A stretch of 62,684 nt of DNA from Photobacterium sanguinicancri (GTDB lineage Bacteria > Pseudomonadota > Gammaproteobacteria > Enterobacterales > Vibrionaceae), in NCBI RefSeq assembly GCF_002265265.1, contig NZ_NOIF01000006.1, positions 1-62,684 on the forward strand, written 5' to 3'. Each line of letters opens with the position of its first letter. Positions within the stretch are counted from its first letter, which is position 1. Under the pieces are notes generated by a model. The model saw nothing but the letters and a program-made list of their open reading frames with translations. It searched no databases and had not been told where the DNA came from. Below are positions 34,744 to 44,134 of this stretch, in pieces. The position numbers and the translations under genes were made by a program.

Positions 34744-35664
34744 ATGGAATTGAACATGACACAACCTTCCCCTGTCCGTAAGGCCGTGATCCCTGTTGCT
34801 GGTCTTGGTACTCGCATGCTACCTGCGACGAAAGCCATTCCCAAAGAAATGCTACCGATCGTTGATAAACCGCTTATACAGTATGTGGTGAATGAGTGTG
34901 TGGCTGCGGGCATCAAAGAGATTATTTTGGTGACGCATTCATCAAAAAACTCAATTGAAAACCACTTTGATACTTCATTTGAATTAGAGGCGACGCTAGA
35001 AAAGCGTGTTAAGCGCCAGTTGCTTGATGAAGTACAAAAGATTTGTCCTAAAGACGTTACGATTATGCATGTTCGTCAAGGGCAAGCGAAAGGTCTTGGT
35101 CACGCGGTATTGTGCGCGCACCCATTGATTGGTGATGCCCCATTTGCTGTGGTATTGCCCGATGTTATTTTAGATGATGTGGCAAGTGATTTACGCAGTG
35201 AAAACATGGCAGCCATGGTTGCGGAGTTTAATGCGACCGGTATTAGCCAAGTTTTGGTTGAGCCTGTGCCAATGAGTGAAGTGTCTAATTACGGTGTGGC
35301 TGATGTCAATGGTACAGACCTTAAAGCGGGCGAAACGGCTGCGATGACCAAAGTGGTTGAAAAGCCAAGTGTCGAGGTCGCGCCGTCAAATTTAGCGATT
35401 GTTGGCCGTTATGTTTTACCTGCTGAAATTTGGGGTTTACTTGAAAAAACGCCAGTAGGCGCAGGTGATGAAATCCAGCTGACTGATGCGATTGATATGC
35501 TAATGGAAAAGCAGCAAGTGAATGCTTTTCATATGTCAGGTGTTAGCCATGACTGTGGCAGTAAGCTAGGTTACATGCAGGCATTTGTCGAATATGGCAT
35601 GCGTCATGATGTGCTGGGTGATGATTTCACTGCTTACATTAAAGAGTTAGCGAAAACGCTATAG
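34744..35664 (+). CDS. galU: UTP-glucose-1-phosphate uridylyltransferase
   Basis: 306 residues. Signature [20 protein letters not shown] near the N-terminus, then [15 protein letters not shown] and VEKPSVE. It makes UDP-glucose for LPS core, capsule and osmolyte synthesis. ATG 34756 inside the same frame (MTQPSP) is an alternative start. It follows rfaH, whose product controls envelope polysaccharide operons. Confidence 0.96.
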   Translation: MELNMTQPSPVRKAVIPVAGLGTRMLPATKAIPKEMLPIVDKPLIQYVVNECVAAGIKEIILVTHSSKNSIENHFDTSFELEATLEKRVKRQLLDEVQKICPKDVTIMHVRQGQAKGLGHAVLCAHPLIGDAPFAVVLPDVILDDVASDLRSENMAAMVAEFNATGISQVLVEPVPMSEVSNYGVADVNGTDLKAGETAAMTKVVEKPSVEVAPSNLAIVGRYVLPAEIWGLLEKTPVGAGDEIQLTDAIDMLMEKQQVNAFHMSGVSHDCGSKLGYMQAFVEYGMRHDVLGDDFTAYIKELAKTL

Positions 35665-35687
35665 CTTTACATTGGTATCCAGTTAAT

Positions 35688-35717
35688 AAAAAAGCAGCTT
35701 ATTCAAGCTGCTTTTTT
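35688..35717. terminator. Bidirectional terminator between galU and folD
   Basis: GCAGCTT ATTC AAGCTGC stem flanked by six A residues on the left and six T residues on the right, so it can stop both convergent genes. Confidence 0.93.
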
Positions 35718-35739
35718 GTTTTCGACAGAGCACCCAAAA

Positions 35740-36594
35740 CTAACTGTGGAATTGTTCACATGCTAATAGGGTGTTTTCTATAAGTGTTGCCACTGTCATT
35801 GGGCCAACACCGCCAGGAACGGGTGTAATGTGTTTTGCTTTTGTTTTCGCGACATCAAATTCCACATCACCGACAAGCTTCCCTGTACTTAAGCGGTTGA
35901 TACCCACATCGATCACTGTCGCACCTTCTTTAATCCAATCGCCCGGAATGAAGTTTGGTTTACCGACAGCTACCACCACGATGTCTGCTTGGCGAACATG
36001 GCCTTCTAAATCTTGAGTGAAGCGGTGACATGTTGTTGTCGTTGCACCTGCCAGTAATAATTCCATGGTCATCGGACGCCCAACAATGTTTGATGCACCA
36101 ACAACAACAGCGTGCTTGCCGCGTGTTGGGATGTTGTAACGTTCCAGCAGGGTAATAATACCTTTTGGCGTACATGAGCGTAGCTTAGGCATACGTTGGC
36201 ACAAACGACCGACATTGTAGGGGTGGAAACCATCCACATCTTTCTCTGGTGCAATACTCTCGAGAATAATAGTACTATCCATGCCCGCGGGTAGGGGAAG
36301 CTGAACCAAAATACCATCGATTTCTTTATCGGCGTTCAGCTCTGCAATTAACGCCAGGAGTTCTGTTTCGTTGGTTGTTGTTGGTAAGTCAAAAGATTTA
36401 GAGATAAACCCCACCTCTTCACAGGCTTTACGCTTACTACCCACGTAAACCTGAGAGGCTGGATCTTGGCCAACCAGAACAACAGCAAGCCCTGGCGCGC
36501 GAAGGCCTGCATCAACCCGTGCTTTTACGCGTGCTGCGACTTCTTGACGAACTGTTTGTGAAATGATTTTGCCATCAATAATTTGAGCGCTCAT
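35740..36594 (-). CDS. folD: Methylenetetrahydrofolate dehydrogenase/cyclohydrolase
   Basis: 284 residues. [14 protein letters not shown] contains the catalytic Tyr and Lys; [19 protein letters not shown] and [16 protein letters not shown] are the standard family blocks. It interconverts methylene-, methenyl- and formyl-tetrahydrofolate, feeding purine synthesis. A perfect PurR box lies 143 bases upstream of its start. Confidence 0.97.
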   Translation of the reverse strand: MSAQIIDGKIISQTVRQEVAARVKARVDAGLRAPGLAVVLVGQDPASQVYVGSKRKACEEVGFISKSFDLPTTTNETELLALIAELNADKEIDGILVQLPLPAGMDSTIILESIAPEKDVDGFHPYNVGRLCQRMPKLRSCTPKGIITLLERYNIPTRGKHAVVVGASNIVGRPMTMELLLAGATTTTCHRFTQDLEGHVRQADIVVVAVGKPNFIPGDWIKEGATVIDVGINRLSTGKLVGDVEFDVAKTKAKHITPVPGGVGPMTVATLIENTLLACEQFHS

Positions 36595-36736
36595 GGTTTT
36601 CCTTATGACTTATTGCTAGCGAACAAAGCCGTAGCATATCAACGATAAAATAATAATGATTAATGCGCATTGACTGTTATTTTCATCAATCATTATTGAT
36701 GAGATATTGTCGCAGATACTGTGAGCAATATCCATA

Positions 36737-36752
36737 ACGCAAACGTTTGCGT
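36737..36752. promoter_or_regulatory. Perfect PurR box upstream of folD
   Basis: ACGCAAACGTTTGCGT is a complete palindrome and matches the PurR consensus at all 16 positions. It lies between folD (minus) and tRNA-Arg (plus). Purine-dependent control of folD is the natural reading, since FolD supplies formyl groups. Confidence 0.88.
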
Positions 36753-36932
36753 TGTATTGGGACAATAAAATAGTATTTTTCACATTGTCACTTGCTGATC
36801 TGAGTGGATGTGATTTGAGCGAAAAAACGGCAATGGATTGCTGGGGGATTCACCATAATCAGCCGCTATCGCGTTAGATTGGTTTAAGTTTAACCGTTTG
36901 AAGTGTAGGCCATTAAAAAAAGGGAAAAACCG

Positions 36933-36960
36933 TTGACCTTAGTGAGTAGCAACGTATAAT
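36933..36960 (+). promoter_or_regulatory. Sigma70 promoter of tRNA-Arg
   Basis: TTGACC (36933-36938), 16 bases, TATAAT (36955-36960), 30 bases before the tRNA. Confidence 0.85.
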
Positions 36961-36990
36961 TCTGACCCATAACGCAGCATGCGTTGTAGT

Positions 36991-37067
36991 GCGCCCTTAG
37001 CTCAGCTGGATAGAGCACGTCCCTTCTAAGGATGTGGTCGCAGGTTCGAATCCTGCAGGGCGTACCA
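36991..37067 (+). tRNA. tRNA-Arg (anticodon UCU)
   Basis: 77 bases with encoded CCA. The acceptor stem GCGCCCU pairs with AGGGCGU, D-loop AGCTCAGCTGGATAGAGC, anticodon stem CGTCC/GGATG with loop CTTCTAA, T-arm GCAGGTTCGAATCCTGC. The UCU anticodon reads AGA/AGG; these codons are rare in the housekeeping genes here and frequent in the island genes at 56.9-60.9 kb. Confidence 0.97.
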
Positions 37068-37078
37068 TTATTTCGAGA

Positions 37079-37113
37079 AACCGTATTTAGTGAAAACTAA
37101 GTACGGTTTTTTT
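37079..37113 (+). terminator. Terminator after tRNA-Arg
   Basis: AACCGTATTTAG and CTAAGTACGGTT form a 12-bp stem with one G-U pair and a 6-base loop, followed by five more T residues. Confidence 0.92.
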
Positions 37114-37319
37114 CGTTTAAGCGAATAATTTCCCGTTTCGGTCTTGTTTTATTACATCATTTACACGAACTTCCTGTTCATACTTCAAACAATCATTTGT
37201 TACCAATTGCCTGCCTGTGCACAAAATCGGCATCTAAACCGTTTTTTTTTCATATTTCCCTTGAAAATCGATTTTTAGCCCCTATTTTGTTGAGAAGTCA
37301 TGGTTTGTGGGCTGTAGTC

Positions 37320-37348
37320 TCGACCTGAGAGTATCAGACCGTTATAAT
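37320..37348 (+). promoter_or_regulatory. Putative tig promoter
   Basis: TCGACC, 17 bases, TATAAT (37343-37348). This leaves a leader of about 170 bases before tig. The rest of the 37114-37525 gap is AT-rich with no other feature recognised. Confidence 0.6.
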
Positions 37349-37525
37349 GCCGCGTTTTAATTTCTATCCTAGAGACTGCTTTTATCAGCAGCGTTAGAAA
37401 TTATCAGAATTAAGGCGTTGTGGTAGGTTTATCTAAATCGCCATAACACGAAAGGATGCCACCGTCAGATTGAACTGATCGGCAACATCACTCAGTGATC
37501 TGAGTAAGTTTTGAGGTTAAATAAA

Positions 37526-38827
37526 ATGCAAGTTACCGTTGAAACCACTGAAGGCCTAGAGCGCCATCTAACTATCACAGTTCCTGCTGCAAACATCGAA
37601 GATGCAGTAAAAGTTGAACTGCAAAAAATCGCTAAAAATCGTCGTTTCGATGGTTTCCGTCCAGGTAAAGCGCCAATCAAAATGGTTGCTCGCATGTTTG
37701 GTGCATCTGTTCGTCAAGAAGTAATGGGCGAAGTAATGCAACGTCACTTCATTGAAGCGATCGTTAAAGAAAAAATCAACCCAGCTGGCGCGCCTACTTT
37801 TACTCCAGTTGAGTTCGCTGAAGGTAAAGACCTAGTATTCAAAGCGTCTTTCGAAATCTTCCCAGAAATCGAACTTCAAGGCCTAGACAAAATTGCAGTT
37901 GAAAAACCAGCAGTAGAAGTTAAAGCTGAAGACGTTGATACAATGATCGAAACACTACGTAAGCAACAAGCTACGTGGTCTGAAGCTGATGTTGCTGCTG
38001 TTGCTGACAGCCGTGTAACTATCGACTTCAACGGTTCTATCGACGGTGAAGAATTCGACGGCGGCAAAGCTGAAGGTTTCGCACTTGCTATGGGCCAAGG
38101 TCGTATGATCCCTGGTTTTGAAGACGGCATCGTTGGTAAGAAAGCGGGCGAAGAGTTCACTGTAGAAGTAGCTTTCCCTGAAGATTACCATGCTGAAAAC
38201 CTAAAAGGTAAAGCAGCATCTTTCGCTATCAAACTACACAAAGTAGAAGCGCAAGAACTACCTGAGCTTACTGAAGAGTTCGTTGCTAAGTTCGGTGTGA
38301 ACGACGGTTCTGTAGACGGCCTAAAAGCTGAAGTTCGTAAGAACATGGAACGCGAAATGAAGCAAGCTGTTAAAGGTCGCATTAAAGACCAAGTACTTAA
38401 CGGCCTAATCGAGCAAAACGACATCGCTGTTCCAGCTGCGCTTATCGACCAAGAAATCAATGTTCTTCGTCAACAAGCGGCACAACGTTTTGGCGGCGAC
38501 GCTAAAAACATGCCTGAGCTACCACGTGAATTGTTCGAAGAACAAGCTAAGCGTCGCGTAGTTGTTGGTCTTCTTCTTGGTGCTGTAATCAAGTCTGAAG
38601 AGCTAAAAGCGGATGACGAGCGTGTTAAAGCGTTAATCAACGAAATGGCTTCAGCTTACGAAGATCCAACAGAAGTTGTTGCTTACTACGAGCAAAACGA
38701 GCAAATGATGAACAATATGCGTAACGTTGCTCTAGAAGAGCAAGCAATCGATGCGCTAATTGCTAAAGCACAGGTTACAGAAACAGAAGTTGGCTTTAAC
38801 GAGCTAATGAACCAACCTGCTGCTTAA
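37526..38827 (+). CDS. tig: Trigger factor chaperone
   Basis: 433 residues, as in E. coli. N-terminal ribosome-binding domain ([20 protein letters not shown] and the GFRPGKAP loop that docks on L23), a central FKBP-type peptidyl-prolyl isomerase domain about 155-240 and a long helical C-terminal domain. A TTG five codons earlier is possible; ATG 37526 with GAGG upstream fits the family. It meets nascent chains at the ribosome exit. Strong codon bias indicates high expression. Confidence 0.97.
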   Translation: MQVTVETTEGLERHLTITVPAANIEDAVKVELQKIAKNRRFDGFRPGKAPIKMVARMFGASVRQEVMGEVMQRHFIEAIVKEKINPAGAPTFTPVEFAEGKDLVFKASFEIFPEIELQGLDKIAVEKPAVEVKAEDVDTMIETLRKQQATWSEADVAAVADSRVTIDFNGSIDGEEFDGGKAEGFALAMGQGRMIPGFEDGIVGKKAGEEFTVEVAFPEDYHAENLKGKAASFAIKLHKVEAQELPELTEEFVAKFGVNDGSVDGLKAEVRKNMEREMKQAVKGRIKDQVLNGLIEQNDIAVPAALIDQEINVLRQQAAQRFGGDAKNMPELPRELFEEQAKRRVVVGLLLGAVIKSEELKADDERVKALINEMASAYEDPTEVVAYYEQNEQMMNNMRNVALEEQAIDALIAKAQVTETEVGFNELMNQPAA

Positions 38828-38878
38828 TTTACTGAAATTACTGTAGAGATTTGACTTTGCTTCGAATCTTCTGCTAAC

Positions 38879-38916
38879 AATGGTCCGTGTGAGTCATTTC
38901 ATTCGGGCCATTTATT
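38879..38916 (+). terminator. Hairpin between tig and clpP
   Basis: AATGGTCCG pairs with CGGGCCATT (one G-U) over a 16-base loop, followed by TTATTTTAG. A partial terminator that would leave some read-through into clpP. Confidence 0.5.
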
Positions 38917-38932
38917 TTAGGGAAATAACGTT

Positions 38933-39556
38933 ATGAGCTACCAAGAAAAAAACGCCATGTCGCCAATTATGGATGCGCTGGTTCCTATGGTGGTCGAGCA
39001 GACTTCTCGTGGTGAACGTTCCTACGACATTTATTCCCGACTATTAAAAGAGCGTGTGATTTTCTTAACCGGTCAGGTTGAAGATCATATGGCAAACTTA
39101 GTAGTTGCACAGTTGCTATTTCTTGAGTCTGAAAACCCAGACAAAGACATCTTCCTATACATTAACTCGCCAGGCGGTAGCGTAACTGCAGGTATGTCGA
39201 TTTACGACACCATGCAGTTTATTAAACCAAATGTAAGCACAGTATGTATGGGCCAAGCATGTTCAATGGGCGCATTCTTACTTGCTGGTGGCGCGAAAGG
39301 TAAGCGTTTTGTATTACCTAATTCTCGCGTAATGATTCACCAGCCATTGGGTGGGTTCCAAGGGCAGGCTTCTGATATTCAGATCCATGCTCAAGAAATT
39401 CTGACCATCAAGCAAAAACTGAATAACTTGTTAGCAGAGCATACTGGCCAACCGCTTGAAGTGGTTGAGCGCGATACTGATCGTGATAATTTTATGTCTG
39501 CAGATCAAGCTGTTGAATACGGCTTAGTTGATGCTGTTTTGAATAAACGTGACTAA
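38933..39556 (+). CDS. clpP: ATP-dependent Clp protease proteolytic subunit
   Basis: 207 residues. Catalytic Ser in GQACSMGAF, His in MIHQPLGG, and Asp in the [10 protein letters not shown] region. It forms the 14-subunit protease core that pairs with ClpX, encoded next. A propeptide precedes the mature N-terminus. ATG 38933 has AGGGAAATAACG upstream. Confidence 0.98.
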   Translation: MSYQEKNAMSPIMDALVPMVVEQTSRGERSYDIYSRLLKERVIFLTGQVEDHMANLVVAQLLFLESENPDKDIFLYINSPGGSVTAGMSIYDTMQFIKPNVSTVCMGQACSMGAFLLAGGAKGKRFVLPNSRVMIHQPLGGFQGQASDIQIHAQEILTIKQKLNNLLAEHTGQPLEVVERDTDRDNFMSADQAVEYGLVDAVLNKRD

Positions 39557-39669
39557 ATTTGGTGGTTTTCTTCGAGCTCGCTAACAGTTGGCACGGAGCA
39601 AAATAACCAGAGTTGTTATACACTCAAAACAAGGCAATGATGGGGTTAAACCCGAAAAGAGGTTAGCGG

Positions 39670-40950
39670 ATGACAGATAAGCGAAAAGAGAATGGTAGTG
39701 GGAAACTGCTTTATTGCTCTTTCTGCGGCAAAAGCCAACATGAAGTTCGTAAGCTGATTGCTGGCCCTTCTGTTTATATTTGCGATGAGTGTGTCGATCT
39801 TTGTAACGACATTATTCGCGAAGAAATCAAAGAAGTGATGCCAAAGCGTGATGGCAATGAGCTTCCAACACCGCAAGAAATTCGCACCAATCTTGACGAT
39901 TATGTAATCGGTCAAAATCATGCGAAAAAAGTGCTGGCTGTTGCTGTATACAACCATTACAAACGTTTACGTAATGGCGATACAACAAGCGAAGGCGTAG
40001 AGCTTGGTAAGAGTAATATCTTGCTAATCGGCCCTACGGGTAGTGGTAAAACATTACTGGCTGAGACTCTTGCGCGTATGCTGGATGTTCCTTTTACAAT
40101 GGCTGATGCAACAACGCTGACTGAAGCGGGTTACGTTGGTGAAGATGTAGAAAACATCATCCAGAAGCTACTGCAAAAATGTGATTACGACGTCGCTAAA
40201 GCGGAACGTGGTATTGTTTACATCGATGAAATCGATAAGATTTCTCGTAAGTCAGACAATCCATCGATCACACGTGATGTATCGGGTGAAGGTGTTCAGC
40301 AAGCATTGTTGAAACTGATCGAAGGTACTGTTGCGTCAGTTCCACCACAAGGTGGTCGTAAGCACCCACAGCAGGAATTCCTGCAAGTGGATACATCGAA
40401 AATATTATTCATTTGTGGCGGTGCGTTTGCTGGGCTTGATAAAGTCGTTGAGCAGCGTGTTGCAACAGGTACGGGTATTGGCTTTGGTGCGGATGTTCGC
40501 TCTAAAGAAGATTCACGTACATTGAGTGATTTATTCCAAAAAGTTGAACCAGAAGATCTGGTTAAATACGGTTTGATCCCTGAGTTTATTGGTCGTCTAC
40601 CTGTAGCTGCTATTCTTAGTGAGCTAGATGAAGATGCACTAGTACAGATCTTACGTGAACCTAAGAACGCACTAACAAAGCAGTATGCAGCACTGCTTGA
40701 GCTTGAAAATGTTGAGCTTGAGTTCCGTGATGATGCGCTTGTTGCTATTGCTCGTAAAGCAATGGAGCGTAAAACTGGTGCACGTGGTCTACGTTCAATC
40801 GTAGAAGCTGTATTGCTTGATACTATGTACGAACTTCCTTCAGCGGAAGGCGTCAGTAAAGTTGTTATCGATGAGTCAGTAATTAAAGGCGAATCTGAGC
40901 CTCTACTGATTTACGAAAATAATGAAAATCAAGCTGCTGGTGCTGAGTAA
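39670..40950 (+). CDS. clpX: ClpX ATPase subunit
   Basis: 426 residues. N-terminal zinc-binding domain (CSFCGKSQ and CDECVDLC), Walker [16 protein letters not shown], Walker [11 protein letters not shown] and the substrate-gripping pore loop GYVGED. It unfolds substrates for ClpP, including RpoS delivered by RssB. GAGG lies about 9 bases before the ATG. Confidence 0.98.
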   Translation: MTDKRKENGSGKLLYCSFCGKSQHEVRKLIAGPSVYICDECVDLCNDIIREEIKEVMPKRDGNELPTPQEIRTNLDDYVIGQNHAKKVLAVAVYNHYKRLRNGDTTSEGVELGKSNILLIGPTGSGKTLLAETLARMLDVPFTMADATTLTEAGYVGEDVENIIQKLLQKCDYDVAKAERGIVYIDEIDKISRKSDNPSITRDVSGEGVQQALLKLIEGTVASVPPQGGRKHPQQEFLQVDTSKILFICGGAFAGLDKVVEQRVATGTGIGFGADVRSKEDSRTLSDLFQKVEPEDLVKYGLIPEFIGRLPVAAILSELDEDALVQILREPKNALTKQYAALLELENVELEFRDDALVAIARKAMERKTGARGLRSIVEAVLLDTMYELPSAEGVSKVVIDESVIKGESEPLLIYENNENQAAGAE

Positions 40951-40976
40951 TTGCTTAATTACCGCCCAGAATGACT

Positions 40977-41005
40977 AAAAAAAGGAGGCTAATGCCTCCT
41001 TTTTT
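40977..41005 (+). terminator. Terminator after clpX
   Basis: GGAGGC TAAT GCCTCC stem with seven A residues before and six T residues after it. Confidence 0.93.
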
Positions 41006-41024
41006 ATTTTCTCTTGTTTCTGCC

Positions 41025-41053
41025 GTTGAATCTTGAGGCTTTACCCCCATATA
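41025..41053 (+). promoter_or_regulatory. lon: Sigma32 (heat-shock) promoter of lon
   Basis: GTTGAAT (41025-41031), 13 bases, CCCCATATA (41045-41053). The layout matches the known heat-shock promoter of E. coli lon, with the same -10 sequence. lon is 35 bases downstream. Confidence 0.85.
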
Positions 41054-41087
41054 CTCAGATATACAACTGAACGGAAGTGAGAAAAAT

Positions 41088-43460
41088 ATGAACTTGGAGC
41101 GTTCTGAACGCCTTGATATCCCCGTTCTGCCATTACGTGATGTAGTGGTTTACCCTCATATGGTTATTCCATTGTTTGTGGGCCGGGAAAAATCTATTCG
41201 TTGCCTTGAATCGGCTATGGATAACAACAAACAAATTCTGTTGGTGGCTCAGAAAGAAGCGGCCACGGATGAGCCTTCTATCGAGGACATGTACGATGTT
41301 GGTACTGTCGCTACGATTCTCCAATTGCTGAAACTACCAGACGGTACGGTTAAAGTACTTGTCGAAGGTCAGCAGCGTGCCAAAGTTGAAAACCTCTCTG
41401 ACGATGATTTCTTTACAGCGCAAGCTGAGTTTCTGGTTACGCCAGAAATGGACGAGCGTGAGCAGGAAGTACTTGTACGTACTGCGATCAGTCAGTTTGA
41501 AGGCTTTATCAAGCTGAATAAAAAGATCCCACCTGAAGTACTGACATCGCTTAATGGCATCGATGAGGCTGCACGCCTTGCCGATACGATTGCCGCGCAT
41601 ATGCCGCTTAAATTGGCCGATAAGCAAAAAGTACTAGAGATCATTGATATCGTAGAACGCCTTGAGTTCTTGATGGCAATGATGGAATCTGAAATCGATT
41701 TGCTTCAAGTTGAAAAACGTATTCGCGGTCGCGTGAAGAAGCAGATGGAAAAAAGCCAGCGTGAGTATTACCTCAACGAGCAAATGAAAGCGATCCAAAA
41801 AGAATTGGGTGAGCTTGATGATGCGCCAGATGAGTTCGAATCTTTGAAGCTTAAAATCGAAGAGTCGAAAATGCCTGCTGAAGCAAAAGAAAAAACAGAG
41901 CAAGAGCTTCAAAAACTCAAAATGATGTCGCCAATGTCAGCCGAAGCAACGGTTGTTCGTGGCTACATTGATTGGATGCTGAGTGTTCCATGGTACAAGC
42001 GTTCAAAAGTGAAGAAGAACTTGGCTAAAGCCGAAGAAGTCCTTAACGCTGACCACTATGGTCTAGAGCGCGTTAAAGAGCGTATTCTTGAATATCTCGC
42101 AGTACAAAGCCGTGTCAACAAACTAAAAGGCCCAATCCTATGTTTGGTTGGTCCTCCTGGCGTCGGTAAAACGTCGCTGGGTCAGTCGATTGCAGCTGCG
42201 ACGGGTCGTAAGTACACCCGTATGGCGCTAGGTGGCGTACGTGATGAAGCGGAAATCCGTGGACACCGTCGTACCTATATTGGCTCAATGCCGGGCAAGT
42301 TAATTCAGAAAATGGCAAAAGTGGAAGTGAAAAACCCACTATTCCTACTGGATGAAATCGACAAGATGTCTTCTGATATGCGTGGTGACCCATCATCGGC
42401 ATTACTAGAAGTGCTAGACCCAGAGCAAAACAGCGCGTTTAACGATCATTACCTTGAAGTAGACTACGACTTGTCAGACGTTATGTTTGTGGCAACGTCT
42501 AACTCTATGAATATTCCAGGACCGCTACTTGACCGTATGGAAGTGATTCGTCTGTCGGGTTATACCGAAGATGAGAAGCTTAACATTGCTAAGCGTCACC
42601 TGTTAGATAAGCAAATTCAGCGCAATGGTTTGAAGCCTGCTGAGATTAACGTCGACGACTCTGCACTAACGGGTATCATTCGTTACTACACGCGTGAAGC
42701 GGGTGTACGTAGCCTTGAGCGTGAAATTTCTAAATTGTGCCGTAAAGCGGTGAAAGAAATCTTATTGAACAAAGACATTAAGCAAGTGTCTATTTCCATG
42801 GAAAATCTGAAAGATTACCTTGGTGTTCAACGCTTTGATTACGGTAAAGCAGACGAAAGCAATAGCATTGGACAAGTGACAGGCCTTGCGTGGACAGAAG
42901 TAGGTGGCGATCTATTAACGATTGAAACTGAATCTATGCCTGGTAAAGGTAAACTAACCTACACAGGTTCACTTGGCGATGTGATGCAAGAGTCGATTCA
43001 AGCAGCAATGACGGTTGTACGTAGCCGTGCTGAACATCTTGGTGTGAACCCTGATTTTTACGAGAAACGTGATATTCACGTTCACGTGCCTGAAGGTGCA
43101 ACACCGAAAGATGGCCCAAGCGCCGGTATCGCAATGTGCACAGCATTGGTCTCTAGCTTAACGGGTAACCCGGTACGTGCTGATGTTGCAATGACGGGCG
43201 AAATTACGCTACGTGGTGAAGTATTACCGATTGGTGGCTTGAAAGAGAAATTGCTTGCCGCGCACCGTGGTGGCATTAAGACAGTACTGATTCCGAAAGA
43301 GAATGAGCGTGATTTGGAAGAGATTCCAGACAACGTAATTGCTGATCTTAAAGTCTGCCCAGTCCAGTGGATTGATGAAGTGCTTACAATTGCACTGCAA
43401 AACAACCCATCAGGTATTGAGCTGGTTGAAACTCAAAAGAGTGACATGCAGCAAAGTTAA
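41088..43460 (+). CDS. lon: ATP-dependent Lon protease
   Basis: 790 residues. N-terminal LON substrate-binding domain (LPVLPLRDVVVYPHM region), coiled coil, AAA+ module with Walker A GPPGVGKTSLGQSI and Walker B FLLDEIDKM, and a C-terminal Ser-Lys protease domain with the nucleophile in KDGPSAGIAM and Lys in GGLKEKLLAA. It degrades misfolded and regulatory proteins. It is preceded by a heat-shock promoter. Confidence 0.98.
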   Translation: MNLERSERLDIPVLPLRDVVVYPHMVIPLFVGREKSIRCLESAMDNNKQILLVAQKEAATDEPSIEDMYDVGTVATILQLLKLPDGTVKVLVEGQQRAKVENLSDDDFFTAQAEFLVTPEMDEREQEVLVRTAISQFEGFIKLNKKIPPEVLTSLNGIDEAARLADTIAAHMPLKLADKQKVLEIIDIVERLEFLMAMMESEIDLLQVEKRIRGRVKKQMEKSQREYYLNEQMKAIQKELGELDDAPDEFESLKLKIEESKMPAEAKEKTEQELQKLKMMSPMSAEATVVRGYIDWMLSVPWYKRSKVKKNLAKAEEVLNADHYGLERVKERILEYLAVQSRVNKLKGPILCLVGPPGVGKTSLGQSIAAATGRKYTRMALGGVRDEAEIRGHRRTYIGSMPGKLIQKMAKVEVKNPLFLLDEIDKMSSDMRGDPSSALLEVLDPEQNSAFNDHYLEVDYDLSDVMFVATSNSMNIPGPLLDRMEVIRLSGYTEDEKLNIAKRHLLDKQIQRNGLKPAEINVDDSALTGIIRYYTREAGVRSLEREISKLCRKAVKEILLNKDIKQVSISMENLKDYLGVQRFDYGKADESNSIGQVTGLAWTEVGGDLLTIETESMPGKGKLTYTGSLGDVMQESIQAAMTVVRSRAEHLGVNPDFYEKRDIHVHVPEGATPKDGPSAGIAMCTALVSSLTGNPVRADVAMTGEITLRGEVLPIGGLKEKLLAAHRGGIKTVLIPKENERDLEEIPDNVIADLKVCPVQWIDEVLTIALQNNPSGIELVETQKSDMQQS

Positions 43461-43471
43461 GTGAAGAAAAG

Positions 43472-43508
43472 ACGCTATCAAGCACGAAAAGGCTTGTCAG
43501 CGTTTTTT
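43472..43508 (+). terminator. Terminator after lon
   Basis: ACGCT/AGCGT and CAAGC/GCTTG arms with a small internal loop, followed by six T residues. Confidence 0.83.
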
Positions 43509-43668
43509 CCTCTAGCTATAAGATAGGTCTAATTTTGCTGTAAGCCTAACAAAATCAAGGCTTACACACTTCATCGGTTGATAGTACTGGTATAATTAGG
43601 TCTAAGTTAATTTGATTGTCCGTGCCATTGTGGATATTACGGACAATGTTCATAGAGGGGATGAAATC

Positions 43669-43941
43669 GTGAACAAAACTCAGTTAGTAGATAAGATTGC
43701 CGAAGGCGCAGATATTTCTAAAGCATCAGCAGGTCGTGCACTTGATGCATTTATCGATGCTGTTTCTGACACCCTAAAAGATGGTGATCAAGTTGCTCTT
43801 GTCGGTTTCGGTACCTTCTCTGTACGTGAGCGTGCAGCGCGTACGGGTCGTAACCCACAGACTGGTGCTGAGATCCAAATCGCAGCAGCTAAAGTTCCAG
43901 GTTTTAAACCAGGTAAAGCTTTAAAAGATTCTGTAAACTAA
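43669..43941 (+). CDS. hupB: DNA-binding protein HU-beta
   Basis: 90 residues, exact HU length, with the DNA-binding arm [14 protein letters not shown] and conserved [13 protein letters not shown]. The frame runs upstream to 43612, but GTG 43669 has GAGGGG eight bases before it and gives the canonical N-terminus [14 protein letters not shown]. Nucleoid protein. The lon-hupB-ppiD order is conserved. Confidence 0.97.
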   Translation: MNKTQLVDKIAEGADISKASAGRALDAFIDAVSDTLKDGDQVALVGFGTFSVRERAARTGRNPQTGAEIQIAAAKVPGFKPGKALKDSVN

Positions 43942-44012
43942 GAGGGCTTTGCCCTTAGGTTATTTGCATTACGCATTGACTAAGTCTAACTTGGTGAAAT
44001 AACCGACAGAAA

Positions 44013-44039
44013 GGGCGCATCATCAAGATGCGCTTTTTT
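44013..44039 (+). terminator. Terminator after hupB
   Basis: GCGCATC ATCAA GATGCGC stem followed by six T residues. Confidence 0.92.
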
Positions 44040-44134
44040 ACATTTTATACCGGTGTCTTTGTTAGCTTTAATTTCATCCATGAAGCAGCTAACACAACCC
44101 TGCCAGCTCGAACAATTAGGAGATACGGCAAGTT

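Noticed and set aside
39174..39185. GGCGGTAGCGTA, similar to the RfaH ops element GGCGGTAGCGTG
   Set aside because: It lies inside clpP and encodes conserved Gly-Gly-Ser-Val residues near the front of the protease. The position and the missing downstream bases make an RfaH pause site there unlikely.
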